DNA of 64,000 nucleotides. Origin: Sporolactobacillus sp. Y61 (lineage in GTDB: Bacteria > Bacillota > Bacilli > Bacillales > Sporolactobacillaceae). The stretch spans positions 1-64,000 of the forward strand of contig NZ_CP159510.1 in assembly GCF_040529185.1 (NCBI RefSeq). The letters run 5' to 3'. The position numbers and the translations under genes were made by a program. Each line of letters starts with the position of its first letter. Position 1 is the first letter of the stretch. A model generated the notes under the pieces. The model was not told the DNA's origin and did no database searches. It was given only the letters and a program-made list of their open reading frames with translations. Shown here piece by piece: positions 56,021-64,000 of this stretch.

Positions 56021-56701
56021 TTGAACAAACACATTCTGATTGTTGAAGATGAGGAAAAAATTGCCCGTGTGATCCAACTGGAACTGGAGCACGAAGGCTA
56101 TTCCGTTGAAAAAGTCAAAACCGGAGAAAGGGCTCTGGAAGAGTTTCAGAACGGCGGCTGGGATCTGATTCTGCTGGACGTCATGATCCCGCAACTGAAC
56201 GGCATGGAAGTGCTGCGGCGTATTCGCGCGAAAGATAAACGCTTACCGGTGATTCTGGTCACGGCGAGAGATTCCGTGATCGATAAGGTCAGCGGGCTCG
56301 ACCAGGGGGCGAACGATTACATTACCAAGCCGTTTGTGATTGAAGAATTGCTGGCACGTATCCGGGCCTGCCTGAGGACCCTCCACACGAATCAGGAAGA
56401 AGATGAAATCCTGAAAGTCAGTGACCTCACGCTCAATCCGTCAACACGGGAAGTCCTGCGTGGTGACCAGTCCGTTGAGCTTACGCCACGTGAATTTGAT
56501 CTGCTGCTTTTCCTGATCAGGCACCACAGGCAGGTTCTTAATCGGGAGCAGATTTTGCAGCACGTCTGGGGTTATGCGTATTACGGGGACACCAATGTCG
56601 TTGACGTTTATATTCGTTATCTGAGGAAAAAAGTGGATGCGGGGTTCGACGCGCCTCTGATCCATACGGTACGCGGTATCGGCTACGTTCTGAAGGAGTA
56701 A
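56021..56701 (+). CDS. OmpR-family response regulator (YkoG-like)
   Basis: TTG start at 56021 behind AGGAGGGG. 226 residues: ILIVEDEEKIARVI, phospho-Asp in LILLDVMIPQLNG (about 52), LVTARDS, TKPFVIEELLAR and a winged-helix domain with LTPREFDLLLFLIRH and DVYIRYLRKKVD. One base separates its stop from the kinase gene. CATC direct repeats upstream suggest self-control. Layout matches the Bacillus YkoGH pair with a PepSY protein downstream. Confidence 0.93.
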   Translation: MNKHILIVEDEEKIARVIQLELEHEGYSVEKVKTGERALEEFQNGGWDLILLDVMIPQLNGMEVLRRIRAKDKRLPVILVTARDSVIDKVSGLDQGANDYITKPFVIEELLARIRACLRTLHTNQEEDEILKVSDLTLNPSTREVLRGDQSVELTPREFDLLLFLIRHHRQVLNREQILQHVWGYAYYGDTNVVDVYIRYLRKKVDAGFDAPLIHTVRGIGYVLKE

Positions 56702-56702
56702 T

Positions 56703-58070
56703 GTGATGAAGCTGAAAACAAGGATTCAGGTGCTCACCACCGGACTGGTTCTGATCACCCTGCTTGTGACAAACCTGGCCATTTATCTGCTTTTTTACAC
56801 CATGACCGTCCACGGCGAACAGGATCGGGTCGCCCGGCAGGCGGGCAACATCATGATCACGCTGAATGCAGAAAACGCCGCGCAGGTGGACCCGGAGCAC
56901 CTGATCCGCGGCTATCTGCCTGAAGACGGCATGATCCGCCTGGTGACCAGGGCTGCAAAAGTGAAAATTGCGGCTGCAACCGATTCTTCCTATAACCGGG
57001 TTCCAACTGTTTTTCACGATCGAGAGACGAAGCGCACGGAGGAGATTGGAGGCAAACTTTCTGTCATCGCCTCTGTTCCGATGATCTGGCGCGACGGATC
57101 CATTGTCAGTCTCGAGGTCATCCAGAACATCGATGCCATCCGCCGAAACATGAACCTGCTGAAGATTGTACTCGCCCTGACCTCTCTGATCATCCTGATT
57201 CCAATTCTTTTCACCACTCAGATGCTGAGCCGGCTGATTCTCAATCCGATTCATGCCATGATCCGGACAATGGAGAAAATTCAGCAGGGGGACCAGATGC
57301 AGAAAATCAAATGGAAAAACAAATCAAAAGATGAGCTGCAGCAGCTGGCAGATACCTTTAACCGGATGATTGACCGACTGGAGCACAGTTTTGAAAAACA
57401 AAAGCAGTTTGTCTCAGATGCCTCACATGAACTGAAAACTCCGCTGACCGTCGTCGAAAGTTACGCTGCGCTGTTGAAACGCTGGGGCCGTGAAAAGCCG
57501 GACGTACTGGATGAAGCCATCCAGGCGATCCATTCGGAAGCCCTCCGGATGAAGTCCCTGATCGGACAGATGCTGCTGCTTGCACAGAGTGATGATGAAT
57601 GGACCCTTGACGTGACGCGGGTCGATATCATCCGGCTCGCAGATGAAACGGGACGGCAGATGGGAAAGGTATACGATCGACACATCCGGACGATCTCCAC
57701 GTTTACCAGCCTGCCTTGCGACATGGATGTGGCGAAAATCCGCCAGCTGCTCGTGATCTTACTCGACAACGCCATCAAGTACAGCAAAGAGTCGATCACC
57801 ATCCGGATTGGGACTGACGATAATTCCCTTGAAATCAGAGTGGAAGACCGTGGCACAGGTATTCCTGAAAAAGATCAGGAGAAAGTGTTCGACCGCTTTT
57901 TCCGTGTAGATAAAGTGCGCAGCCGGGAAACCGGTGGATCAGGACTCGGTCTGGCCATTGCACGGCATATTGTTTCCGCCCATAAAGGCCGGATGAAACT
58001 GCAAAGTGTCGAAGGAATCGGGACGTGTGTCATTGTCCTTCTGCCACTTCACAGGGAGTTGAATAAATGA
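56703..58070 (+). CDS. Sensor histidine kinase (YkoH-like)
   Basis: 455 residues: two membrane helices (LVLITLLVTNLAIYLLFYTM and IVLALTSLIILIPILFTTQM) around an extracellular sensor domain (about 35-155), a HAMP domain, H-box FVSDASHELKTPLTVVESYA, N-box LLDNAIKYS, and EDRGTGIPEKDQEKVFDRFF with GGSGLGLAIARHIV. The stop overlaps the start of the PepSY gene (ATGA). Confidence 0.93.
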   Translation: MMKLKTRIQVLTTGLVLITLLVTNLAIYLLFYTMTVHGEQDRVARQAGNIMITLNAENAAQVDPEHLIRGYLPEDGMIRLVTRAAKVKIAAATDSSYNRVPTVFHDRETKRTEEIGGKLSVIASVPMIWRDGSIVSLEVIQNIDAIRRNMNLLKIVLALTSLIILIPILFTTQMLSRLILNPIHAMIRTMEKIQQGDQMQKIKWKNKSKDELQQLADTFNRMIDRLEHSFEKQKQFVSDASHELKTPLTVVESYAALLKRWGREKPDVLDEAIQAIHSEALRMKSLIGQMLLLAQSDDEWTLDVTRVDIIRLADETGRQMGKVYDRHIRTISTFTSLPCDMDVAKIRQLLVILLDNAIKYSKESITIRIGTDDNSLEIRVEDRGTGIPEKDQEKVFDRFFRVDKVRSRETGGSGLGLAIARHIVSAHKGRMKLQSVEGIGTCVIVLLPLHRELNK

Positions 58071-58846
58071 AGAAGAAAAAAGCAGGGTGGATCGCCGGCC
58101 TGACCCTTTTCACCCTGGTTACCGCAGCCGGTGTTGCACTGGCCATGGATTATGGAGAACGGATTCCTGAAGACCGGATCGCAAGTGCTGCCGTTGAACG
58201 ATATGGTGGAAAAATCCTTTCAGTCCGGCTGGAGAATCAAAACGGACGTGAGGTGTACCTCATGGCTCTCAGGCATCCGCGCGGGGAGTACCAGCTGACG
58301 CTTGACGCCGAAACCGGAAGTACTGTGGCTTTGAAAAAAACAAAGAACGCCTCATCTGTCGCACCCGCGCCTGAGACGATCACCGAAAAACAGGCAGGAT
58401 CCATTGCGACAAAGCGAACCGGTGGAGCCATTCTGTCTGTTGAAAAAGGTGAACTGGAGGGCCGGGCGGTCTACACTGTCCGGACCCGCTCAGGCAGTAA
58501 CACCACCGAACTGAAGATTGGTGCGGCAGACGGAGCCATTATAAGCGAACAGGCGCTGCCTGCCCCGGAGCAGAAAAAAGAACCAAAGACTGTGATCAGT
58601 GAACAGGAGGCACGAACGCTCGCACTAAAAAAAGTGAAAGGAACCGTCATCCGGTCCCGTCTTGAAGAAAATGATGATCAATATGAATATCAGGTGACCA
58701 TTCAATCCGGTAAGGGGACGGCAGAAGTCTATGTCCATGCCTACAGTGGGAAAACCTCAATCAGCTGGAATGATGACGACGCAGATGATGAAACGGATGA
58801 AAGTGAAAATGAACAGGATGAAAATGAAACCGATGAAGAGGATTGA
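58067..58846 (+). CDS. Membrane-anchored protein with three PepSY-like domains
   Basis: 259 residues: N-terminal membrane helix (AGWIAGLTLFTLVTAAGVAL), then three PepSY-type repeats (about 28-90, 105-160, 180-240), each with the helix ...A...A.....G.I.S...E...G...Y and a paired hairpin ending DAETGS, AADGA or AYSGK. The tail is very acidic (DDDADDETDESENEQDEN). PepSY proteins often modulate or inhibit partner enzymes outside the cell; the coupling to a kinase suggests a sensory or feedback role. Confidence 0.85.
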   Translation: MKKKKAGWIAGLTLFTLVTAAGVALAMDYGERIPEDRIASAAVERYGGKILSVRLENQNGREVYLMALRHPRGEYQLTLDAETGSTVALKKTKNASSVAPAPETITEKQAGSIATKRTGGAILSVEKGELEGRAVYTVRTRSGSNTTELKIGAADGAIISEQALPAPEQKKEPKTVISEQEARTLALKKVKGTVIRSRLEENDDQYEYQVTIQSGKGTAEVYVHAYSGKTSISWNDDDADDETDESENEQDENETDEED

Positions 58847-58864
58847 TCCTGATGCAGGTCTTCA

Positions 58865-58884
58865 TTTCTCATCATTTTCTCATC
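58865..58884. promoter_or_regulatory. Direct-repeat operator upstream of the acidic PepSY gene
   Basis: TTTCTCATCATTTTCTCATC has CATC at 58870 and 58881, 11 bases apart, like 55877-55907. A -10-like TAAGAT (about 58916) follows. Confidence 0.55.
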
Positions 58885-58948
58885 TTACGCTCGCTTTCCA
58901 TTAATCTCCTCAGACTAAGATAAAAATGTACCAGAAAACAAGGAGGAA

Positions 58949-59530
58949 ATGGAAATGAAAAAAATTCTGGCAGCATTGGCAATTCTCGGGGTATTCATTC
59001 TGGCAGGCACCACTTTCAGCTTACTTGCGAGTTCACCGGATGTATCCCGGGCAGATGAAGCCGTCGTCTATACCGATGACGATCTGAAAGACGACGACAG
59101 CCGTGCCGAAAATGACGACAATCTGAAGGACGACGACACACGTGCAGAAAATGACGACGATCTGAAGGGCGATGACGGCCGCGTCGAAAATGATGACGAT
59201 TCGAGAGATGATGATGCTAAAAAGCAGACGCAGAGGAAGCCGGAAACTGATGTCGTCTCTGCTGATCAGGCGGCAGAAGCAGCTGTGAAGGCAATCCCTG
59301 GGAAGGTTACCGAACTGGACCGGGACAGTGATGACGGAAAAGTGGAATATGAAGTCGAGATTGACGACAGGAACCACCACGAAAAAGAAGTCACTGTAGA
59401 CGGCAAAACCGGAAAAGTAACCGCTGAACGTGATGATGACGATGACAGAGAGAGCGCTGAAGATGATGATGAAGGCGAGCATGATGATGACGGTGAACAC
59501 GACGATGACGAAGATGATGAAGAGGATTAA
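58949..59530 (+). CDS. Exported very acidic PepSY-domain protein
   Basis: ATG 58949 is used as given (AAGGAGGA site; ATG 58955 also possible). 193 residues: signal peptide (ILAALAILGVFILAGTTFSL), an Asp-rich tandem-repeat region (about 44-92), one PepSY domain (VSADQAAEAAVKAIPGKVTE ... VEYEVEIDDRNHHEKEVTVD) and a poly-Asp/Glu/His tail. The charge suggests divalent cation (for example calcium) binding. Its promoter shares the 11-base CATC repeats of the upstream two-component operon. Confidence 0.85.
   Translation: MEMKKILAALAILGVFILAGTTFSLLASSPDVSRADEAVVYTDDDLKDDDSRAENDDNLKDDDTRAENDDDLKGDDGRVENDDDSRDDDAKKQTQRKPETDVVSADQAAEAAVKAIPGKVTELDRDSDDGKVEYEVEIDDRNHHEKEVTVDGKTGKVTAERDDDDDRESAEDDDEGEHDDDGEHDDDEDDEED
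59077..59215 (+). repeat. 42-bp tandem repeat in the acidic PepSY gene
   Basis: About three and a half copies of a 14-codon unit, DDLKDDDSRAENDD with small changes, in head-to-tail order. Copy number could vary between strains by slippage. Confidence 0.8.
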
Positions 59531-59541
59531 AGTGAAACATC

Positions 59542-59575
59542 AATCAGTGGGGCTTTCTTCATCCCCCACTGATTT
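59542..59575 (+). terminator. Terminator after the acidic PepSY gene
   Basis: AATCAGTGGGG pairs with CCCCACTGATT, followed by TTGTTCGTT. Confidence 0.88.
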
Positions 59576-59745
59576 TGTTCGTTAAACCCATCGGGCTGCT
59601 ACGGGCAGTGATCCCCACCGGGCCTGTTCTTTTCCCCCTCATAACCCTGAGGGGGAACTGCCCGTTCAGGCGGGATATGTTTTTGCCCGGCCGATTGCGG
59701 AAGTTGCGCAGAAAGCAGGCCCGACACTACTGCCAGGCGGCTCTA

Positions 59746-59943
59746 TACATTAGGCGAAAAAATTCTGCTTAACTTAAGTAAAAAGGATAACAGCGAACTG
59801 CAATAGACGGAGGGATTCCGCCTATTGGCTCAAAAACCATGAAAAGGGGGAATTTTTTATTGTCTAATCGGAATTTCTCCGCTTATTACACTTCGAAACC
59901 CGTTCTACTTTGCATTAAGGCGGAAAATCTCCGCTTATTAAGC
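59746..59943 (+). repeat. About 200-bp interspersed repeat with palindromic cores, copy C
   Basis: Aligns with copies A (14941-15137) and B (36866-37070): TAGACGGAGGGATTCCGCCTA, ATCGGAATTTCTCCGCTTAT and AAGGCGGAAAATCTCCGCTTA in the same order; the first palindrome is degraded (GGCGAAAAAATTCTGCTTA). It fills the gap before the next gene; the rest of that gap (59576-60098) has no gene. Confidence 0.82.
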
Positions 59944-60098
59944 AGAAGGATTATATTTACAGGCTCAGTATTTCGGCCGGAAGAAAATTTCATTAAAAGC
60001 AGATAACGTCCCCCCTGCCGCCACGGATCCGCGCGTCCGGATTATTTTTGCTTTTCGATGCATGATAAAGCTAAAGAGACGTGCGGGAGGGGTGGATG

Positions 60099-61475
60099 AT
60101 GAATCGTTTTTTATATCTGGCCGCTATGCTGAGCTATATAGCCGCCACACTCCTCCCCGCCTCTGATTTTCCGGACACTGCGGTCTCCGTACTCTGCCTG
60201 CTTGCCGTTCTCACCAGTCTGCCTGCCGTCCGTGGACCTGTCTTGTTTTTCGGGCTCGGTTTTCTCGCTGGCGGCATCCTTCTTCTGGCCCGTTCCGGTA
60301 TCACGCCAGCAGCGTACGTCACATCATTCGGAGACATGATCCAGATGGTCACCCTTTTTGCCTTCATTCCGATCCTCACCTTTCCTGTCCGTTTTGGCGA
60401 TTATGCGGAACAGATCCGTCACCTGGTCAGAAAGAGGCTCCGCGGAACAAACAGTCTGTATCTACTGACCTCGGCAGCTGCTTATCTCTTCAGCTCATTT
60501 ATGAATCTTGCCGCGCTCCCGCTCACTTATGATACCATTGCCCGCTCCGCAGGGGATTATCCGATCGGGAAAAAGAAACGCTTTCTGACCCGGGCCATCA
60601 CACATAGCTACGCGATGCCGCTTGTCTGGAGTCCACTGACACCGATCGTCGGTACCGTTCTTGATCTGACCGGTACTGAATATGCGCCTGTGCTGCCTTA
60701 CCTGATTGGGCTCAGTGCCGCCGGACTGACTCTGGACTGGCTGACGGCAGGTTTGATACTCAGACGGGCCGAATCCGGACCCGTAAGAAATACCCGAACA
60801 GAAGTTGCAGCTGCCCGGGCGTTGCGTGATCGTCCGTACCGACTGATTCACATTCCCGTGGCGCTGATCATTCTGAACGGGCTGATTATCCTTCTTGATC
60901 AATGGTTGAAACAGAGCTTCCTTTTCCTTGTCACCTTGCTGGTTCTGCCTTTTTCCGGCATCTGGTGCCTGCTGATCAGGCGGGGAGCGCTCTTCTTCCC
61001 GGCTGTCCGGCATCATTTCAACACCTGGCTGCCGAAAATGGTCCATCCGTTCTTTATCTTTCTGTCCGCGGGATTCTTCATCACCACACTTCACGTTTCC
61101 GGAGCAGATGCGACCCTGACTGAATGGGTGGCCATCGTCATCCGCCGGACAGATCTGCGCGTTTTTCTGGTGGTTCTGCCGCTGATCCCGTTCGCCCTGG
61201 CTTTTCTCGGGCTGCATCCGGCGGTCAGTCTCGCCCTGATAGCCGGTTCTGTTCACTCCGGTTCTTTTTTTCACACACCTGTTGTCATCACCGTGGCCAT
61301 GCTCGGCAGCGCGGTTCCGGCTTTTCTGATGGGACCTTATAATGCGACTCTCAGTATGATGTCCGGAATCGTTAATGAGAAGCCGTTCACCCTGTCGAAG
61401 TGGAACTTCTCCTTTACGTGGCGTTATCTCGTGATGCTGACCGTGATGATTCAACTGCTCTATACGCTGTTGTGA
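60099..61475 (+). CDS. Polytopic membrane protein, ion-transporter-like
   Basis: About 458 residues from ATG 60099 behind GGGAGGGG (GTG 60081 and ATG 60096 are alternatives). Around twelve hydrophobic helices with two re-entrant-like Pro/Ser stretches (HSYAMPLVWSPLTPIVGTVL and ALAFLGLHPAVSLALIAGSV), which resembles the ArsB/NhaD/DUF401-like ion transporter superfamily. No specific substrate can be named. It is convergent with the ABC operon at 61519-64000. Confidence 0.7.
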   Translation: MNRFLYLAAMLSYIAATLLPASDFPDTAVSVLCLLAVLTSLPAVRGPVLFFGLGFLAGGILLLARSGITPAAYVTSFGDMIQMVTLFAFIPILTFPVRFGDYAEQIRHLVRKRLRGTNSLYLLTSAAAYLFSSFMNLAALPLTYDTIARSAGDYPIGKKKRFLTRAITHSYAMPLVWSPLTPIVGTVLDLTGTEYAPVLPYLIGLSAAGLTLDWLTAGLILRRAESGPVRNTRTEVAAARALRDRPYRLIHIPVALIILNGLIILLDQWLKQSFLFLVTLLVLPFSGIWCLLIRRGALFFPAVRHHFNTWLPKMVHPFFIFLSAGFFITTLHVSGADATLTEWVAIVIRRTDLRVFLVVLPLIPFALAFLGLHPAVSLALIAGSVHSGSFFHTPVVITVAMLGSAVPAFLMGPYNATLSMMSGIVNEKPFTLSKWNFSFTWRYLVMLTVMIQLLYTLL

Positions 61476-61518
61476 TTTGGAAAAAAATACGGATGAGTTC
61501 CGCCCTCACCCTTCCATT

Positions 61519-62595
61519 TTACTTCTTGTCATAGGTCCCGATATGTTGCAGCGCTTCTTCGACGATGCTCATGTCTACAGCATCCTCCATATTCACCTTG
61601 CCGACAATCGCTCCTCTGTCCTGATAAAACTGGTACTGATCAGCAATATTTTCAACCCGCAGCCGTCCATCCGGATCAAGGCCCGTCACCGCGACTTGCT
61701 TCCACTGTTCTTTATCATCCAGCGGCGTATATTCCGTCATGATGTCTATGATCTGATTGAGGTTTTCACCTTTTTTTACAAAAGCATCATTATAATCCCG
61801 AAGCGCCTGAATATAGGCTGCCATAAAGCGAACCGCAACATCGCGCCGGTCAGAGGCAAATTCCGGTGAAGCCAGCACCATGGCGATCTGGGCATCTGGA
61901 GCGAAATCCGTCGCATCACCGAGCCGGACATGAATCCCGTCGCTGACGCCTTGCGTGATCTCCGGCTCAATCTGCAGCGCCGCATCAATCGATCCGTTGG
62001 CAATCGCCGAAAGCATATTGCCGAAGTCCGGCATCAGCACAAATCTGACATCCTTCCGCGTCAGCCCGGCGCTTTCCAGCATTTTCTGATAGATGTAGTC
62101 ATCCACCGCATTTTCTGTGGAAACAGCCACTTTCTTCCCTTTCAAATCCTGATAATCTTTAATCTCATCCTGCTTATCCTTGCCAATGACGAAACTGAAA
62201 TAGGCATTTCCCGGAAGATTATGTCCTTTGTCGCCAATCATCTTCACATTGATGCCCTGAGCGATGGAGTTGAAGAAGGAAGCCGAAGAAATGCCGCCGG
62301 CAATATCGATTTTGCCTGAAGCCAGAGCCGGAAGCATATCATCGCTGTTTGTAAAAGTGGTAAAAGAGACGTCAATGTTATAAGCATCAAAGTAGCCCAG
62401 CTTCTCCGCAATATAAAATCCCGCCCCTGAGGCCGACCCGTCTTCGGCAATCACGACTTTTGCCCGCTCTTTAAGTGGTGTAAGATTCCCCGGCAGATCG
62501 ACTTTTTTTGCCGGCTTATCGTCGGTCTGATCACTCCCGCATGCTACAAGAAAAATCAGTGTGAGAATGAAAAATCCCTTCAGCCATCTGGACAT
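61519..62595 (-). CDS. ABC substrate-binding lipoprotein (nitrate/sulfonate/taurine/thiamine-precursor type)
   Basis: 358 residues: lipoprotein signal (lipobox LVAC, Cys about 19) and an NMT1/SsuA-like periplasmic-binding fold (EKLGYFDAYNIDVSFTTFTN, GKIDIAGGISSASFFN, LKGKKVAVSTENAVDDYIYQ, GSIDAALQIEPEIT). It captures an organic anion or a pyrimidine for uptake. Two bases downstream of the ATPase gene, in one operon with the permease. Confidence 0.9.
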   Translation of the reverse strand: MSRWLKGFFILTLIFLVACGSDQTDDKPAKKVDLPGNLTPLKERAKVVIAEDGSASGAGFYIAEKLGYFDAYNIDVSFTTFTNSDDMLPALASGKIDIAGGISSASFFNSIAQGINVKMIGDKGHNLPGNAYFSFVIGKDKQDEIKDYQDLKGKKVAVSTENAVDDYIYQKMLESAGLTRKDVRFVLMPDFGNMLSAIANGSIDAALQIEPEITQGVSDGIHVRLGDATDFAPDAQIAMVLASPEFASDRRDVAVRFMAAYIQALRDYNDAFVKKGENLNQIIDIMTEYTPLDDKEQWKQVAVTGLDPDGRLRVENIADQYQFYQDRGAIVGKVNMEDAVDMSIVEEALQHIGTYDKK

Positions 62596-62597
62596 CT

Positions 62598-63395
62598 TTA
62601 CATATCCTCCTTATTTTTTGCCGTGCGGGAAGCCGTGACTTCCTGCCGCAAATGATGGTGAATCTTCACAAACAGCTTCGCCATGCCACTGTCCGCGCGC
62701 ACCTTTTCAATGGTCCGCGGGCGATCGAGACGGACATCGATAGACTCTGTTATCGTCCCCGGCTGGGACGACATCAGTTCCATCCGGTCGCTCAGAAGCA
62801 GTGCTTCATCGATGTTATGTGTGATAAAGACAACGGTTTTTTTCGTCTCCGCCCATATGGTGAGCAGTTCCTCCTGCAGTATGATCTTATTCTGTTCATC
62901 AAGTGAGGCAAAGGGTTCATCCATCAACAAAATTTCCGGGTCATTGGCAAAAGCCCGGGCAATTGATACCCGCTGCTTCATTCCGCCGGACAATTCTTTC
63001 GGATATAGACGGGCGGACTCGCTCAGACCGGTTTTTTCCAGATATTCCTCTACACGGGAGCGGACGACCGATCCTGGGGCACCGCGGACTTTCAGCCCAA
63101 ATGCCACATTTTCCCACACCGTCATCCAGGGAATGACCCCGTTTTCCTGAAAAACCATCGACTGAAGCGGGCGGTCTCTGGAACCGGGCCGGATTGTAAA
63201 AGAGCCTGAACTCGGCTTTTCCAGGCCGGCCAGGATACGCAGTAATGTCGATTTACCACAGCCGGACGGTCCAAGCAGGCAGACAAATTCCCCCTCCCGT
63301 ACCTGGAGGGTGACATGGCGCAATGCAGCCGTACTGCCTCCCTTCTTATAAAAAACTTTTGAAACATCATCGACAGTGATTTTTACATCTGACAT
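62598..63395 (-). CDS. ABC ATPase (SsuB/TauB/NrtD family)
   Basis: 265 residues from ATG 63395 (AGGAGGAGAG site). Walker A LLGPSGCGKSTLLRIL, FQENGVIPWMTVWENVAFGL (typical of this family), signature LSGGMKQRVSIAR, Walker B ILLMDEPFASLDEQ and H-loop FITHNIDEAL. Powers import with the adjacent permease and binding protein. Confidence 0.93.
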   Translation of the reverse strand: MSDVKITVDDVSKVFYKKGGSTAALRHVTLQVREGEFVCLLGPSGCGKSTLLRILAGLEKPSSGSFTIRPGSRDRPLQSMVFQENGVIPWMTVWENVAFGLKVRGAPGSVVRSRVEEYLEKTGLSESARLYPKELSGGMKQRVSIARAFANDPEILLMDEPFASLDEQNKIILQEELLTIWAETKKTVVFITHNIDEALLLSDRMELMSSQPGTITESIDVRLDRPRTIEKVRADSGMAKLFVKIHHHLRQEVTASRTAKNKEDM

Positions 63396-63411
63396 GGCAT
63401 CTCTCCTCCTC

Positions 63412-64000
63412 TTACTGCCACGGGACCATTCTGCTCTGCAGGGCGCGGACGCCAAGCGAAAACAGGTAGCCGAAGAAAGAGATCAGAACGAGACCAACGT
63501 ACATTTCCTTCATGACAAATGCACTGTACGAGGTCCAGATCAGGTAACCAATACCTGACGTGGCGCCGACCATTTCGGCGGCAACGATCGTCAGAAGGGC
63601 GATCGCCTGCCCCATCTGAATCCCTTCGAACATGACAGGCAGTGCGCCGGGCAATGCAATTTTCAGCATATAGTCCTTGCCTGTTGCTCCGAAATTTCTT
63701 GCGACATCCATGTAGATGCTGTCAATGCCCATCACCCCCGCCGCTGTATTGATCACGACAGGAAAAAAGACACTTGTTGCAATAGTGATCACTTTCGATA
63801 CTTCACCAATCCCGAACAGGATGATGAAAATCGGAAGCAGGGCAATGGTCGGAATCGGCATCAGACTCATGACAATCGGCTGCACAAACAGTTTTACCGG
63901 CTTATAAAGACCCATGAACAGACCGATGATGATGCCCGGAATGACGCCGAGGAAAAAACCGCCGGCGATCCGCAGCAGACTGATTGTTAAATGGTTAAAC
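63412..64000 (-). CDS. ABC permease (SsuC/TauC family), partial
   Basis: The frame is open to the right edge, so the N-terminus lies outside. The visible part has binding-protein-dependent permease helices and the EAA-type loop DVARNFGATGKDYMLKIALPGALPVMFEG, then AIALLTIVAAEMVGATSGIG. First known gene of the importer operon in this window. Confidence 0.9.
   Translation of the reverse strand, partial: FNHLTISLLRIAGGFFLGVIPGIIIGLFMGLYKPVKLFVQPIVMSLMPIPTIALLPIFIILFGIGEVSKVITIATSVFFPVVINTAAGVMGIDSIYMDVARNFGATGKDYMLKIALPGALPVMFEGIQMGQAIALLTIVAAEMVGATSGIGYLIWTSYSAFVMKEMYVGLVLISFFGYLFSLGVRALQSRMVPWQ

Noticed and set aside
60495..61454. 319-codon frame antisense to the membrane protein gene
   Set aside because: Highly polar mirror of a hydrophobic protein, with no start site or family.

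Overview
The window looks like chromosome from a Gram-positive bacterium of the class Bacilli, probably a facultatively fermentative member of the Bacillales such as a Sporolactobacillaceae or Listeria-like relative; genus is inference only. Support comes from strong AGGAGG-type ribosome binding sites with several TTG/GTG starts, lipobox lipoproteins, Bce-type peptide-resistance modules, a YtrA-type GntR operon, near-perfect CcpA cre sites and a Listeria-type flavin-based extracellular electron transfer (EET) locus. No rRNA, tRNA or CRISPR array was seen.

Layout. 1-3.6 kb: decayed accessory DNA (frameshifted ClC channel, UvrD-type helicase tail, a frameshifted lipoprotein, a broken EcsC/SHOCT gene). 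3.6-13.3 kb: a type I restriction-modification island on the minus strand (regulator, hsdM, hsdS, tyrosine recombinase, a second hsdS split into two half genes, a small basic protein, hsdR), built for specificity switching. 13.5-21.2 kb: small lipoprotein and membrane genes, an alcohol dehydrogenase, an isochorismatase-like hydrolase, a lipoprotein with two tandem domains, a C39-like protein and an aldo/keto reductase. 21.3-31.9 kb: the EET locus, two divergent operons: pplA-fmnB-two dmkA paralogs-ecfA-ecfA-ecfT leftward and ndh2-eetA-eetB-dmkB rightward. 32-38 kb: another decayed region (MFS remnants, a group II intron 3' end, an orphan gene between two truncated genes, a RelB/ParE-type toxin-antitoxin pair, a 55-codon gene). 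38-52.7 kb: an SDR dehydrogenase, an NADH oxidase behind a PerR/Fur-like box, and three separate ABC modules of the cell-wall-peptide-resistance kind (BceRS-BceAB, GntR-ABC, RR-ABC-HK), plus a HAD-Nudix fusion. 53-64 kb: macrodomain protein, P-loop kinase-like protein, threonine aldolase, flavin reductase, a two-component system with PepSY proteins, an ion-transporter-like membrane protein and a nitrate/sulfonate-type ABC importer that runs off the right edge.

How they work together. The EET genes encode a complete route: prenyl chain (DmkB), quinone prenylation (DmkA), a membrane NADH dehydrogenase (Ndh2), flavin transport (ECF module lacking its S subunit here), an extracytoplasmic flavin transferase (FmnB) and a double-flavin surface lipoprotein (PplA). 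The pplA promoter carries a TGTGA-N6-TCACA palindrome just downstream of its -10; matching palindromes in the same place lie at the alcohol dehydrogenase and the two-domain lipoprotein, and those two also carry cre sites. This suggests one redox/carbon regulon joining fermentation and EET.

Caution: at least eight otherwise well-conserved genes are broken by a single missing base in a homopolymer (mostly C/G runs). This pattern is more like consensus sequencing error than biology, and it creates an apparent BceR-BceS 'fusion' and an altered Ndh2 C-terminus.
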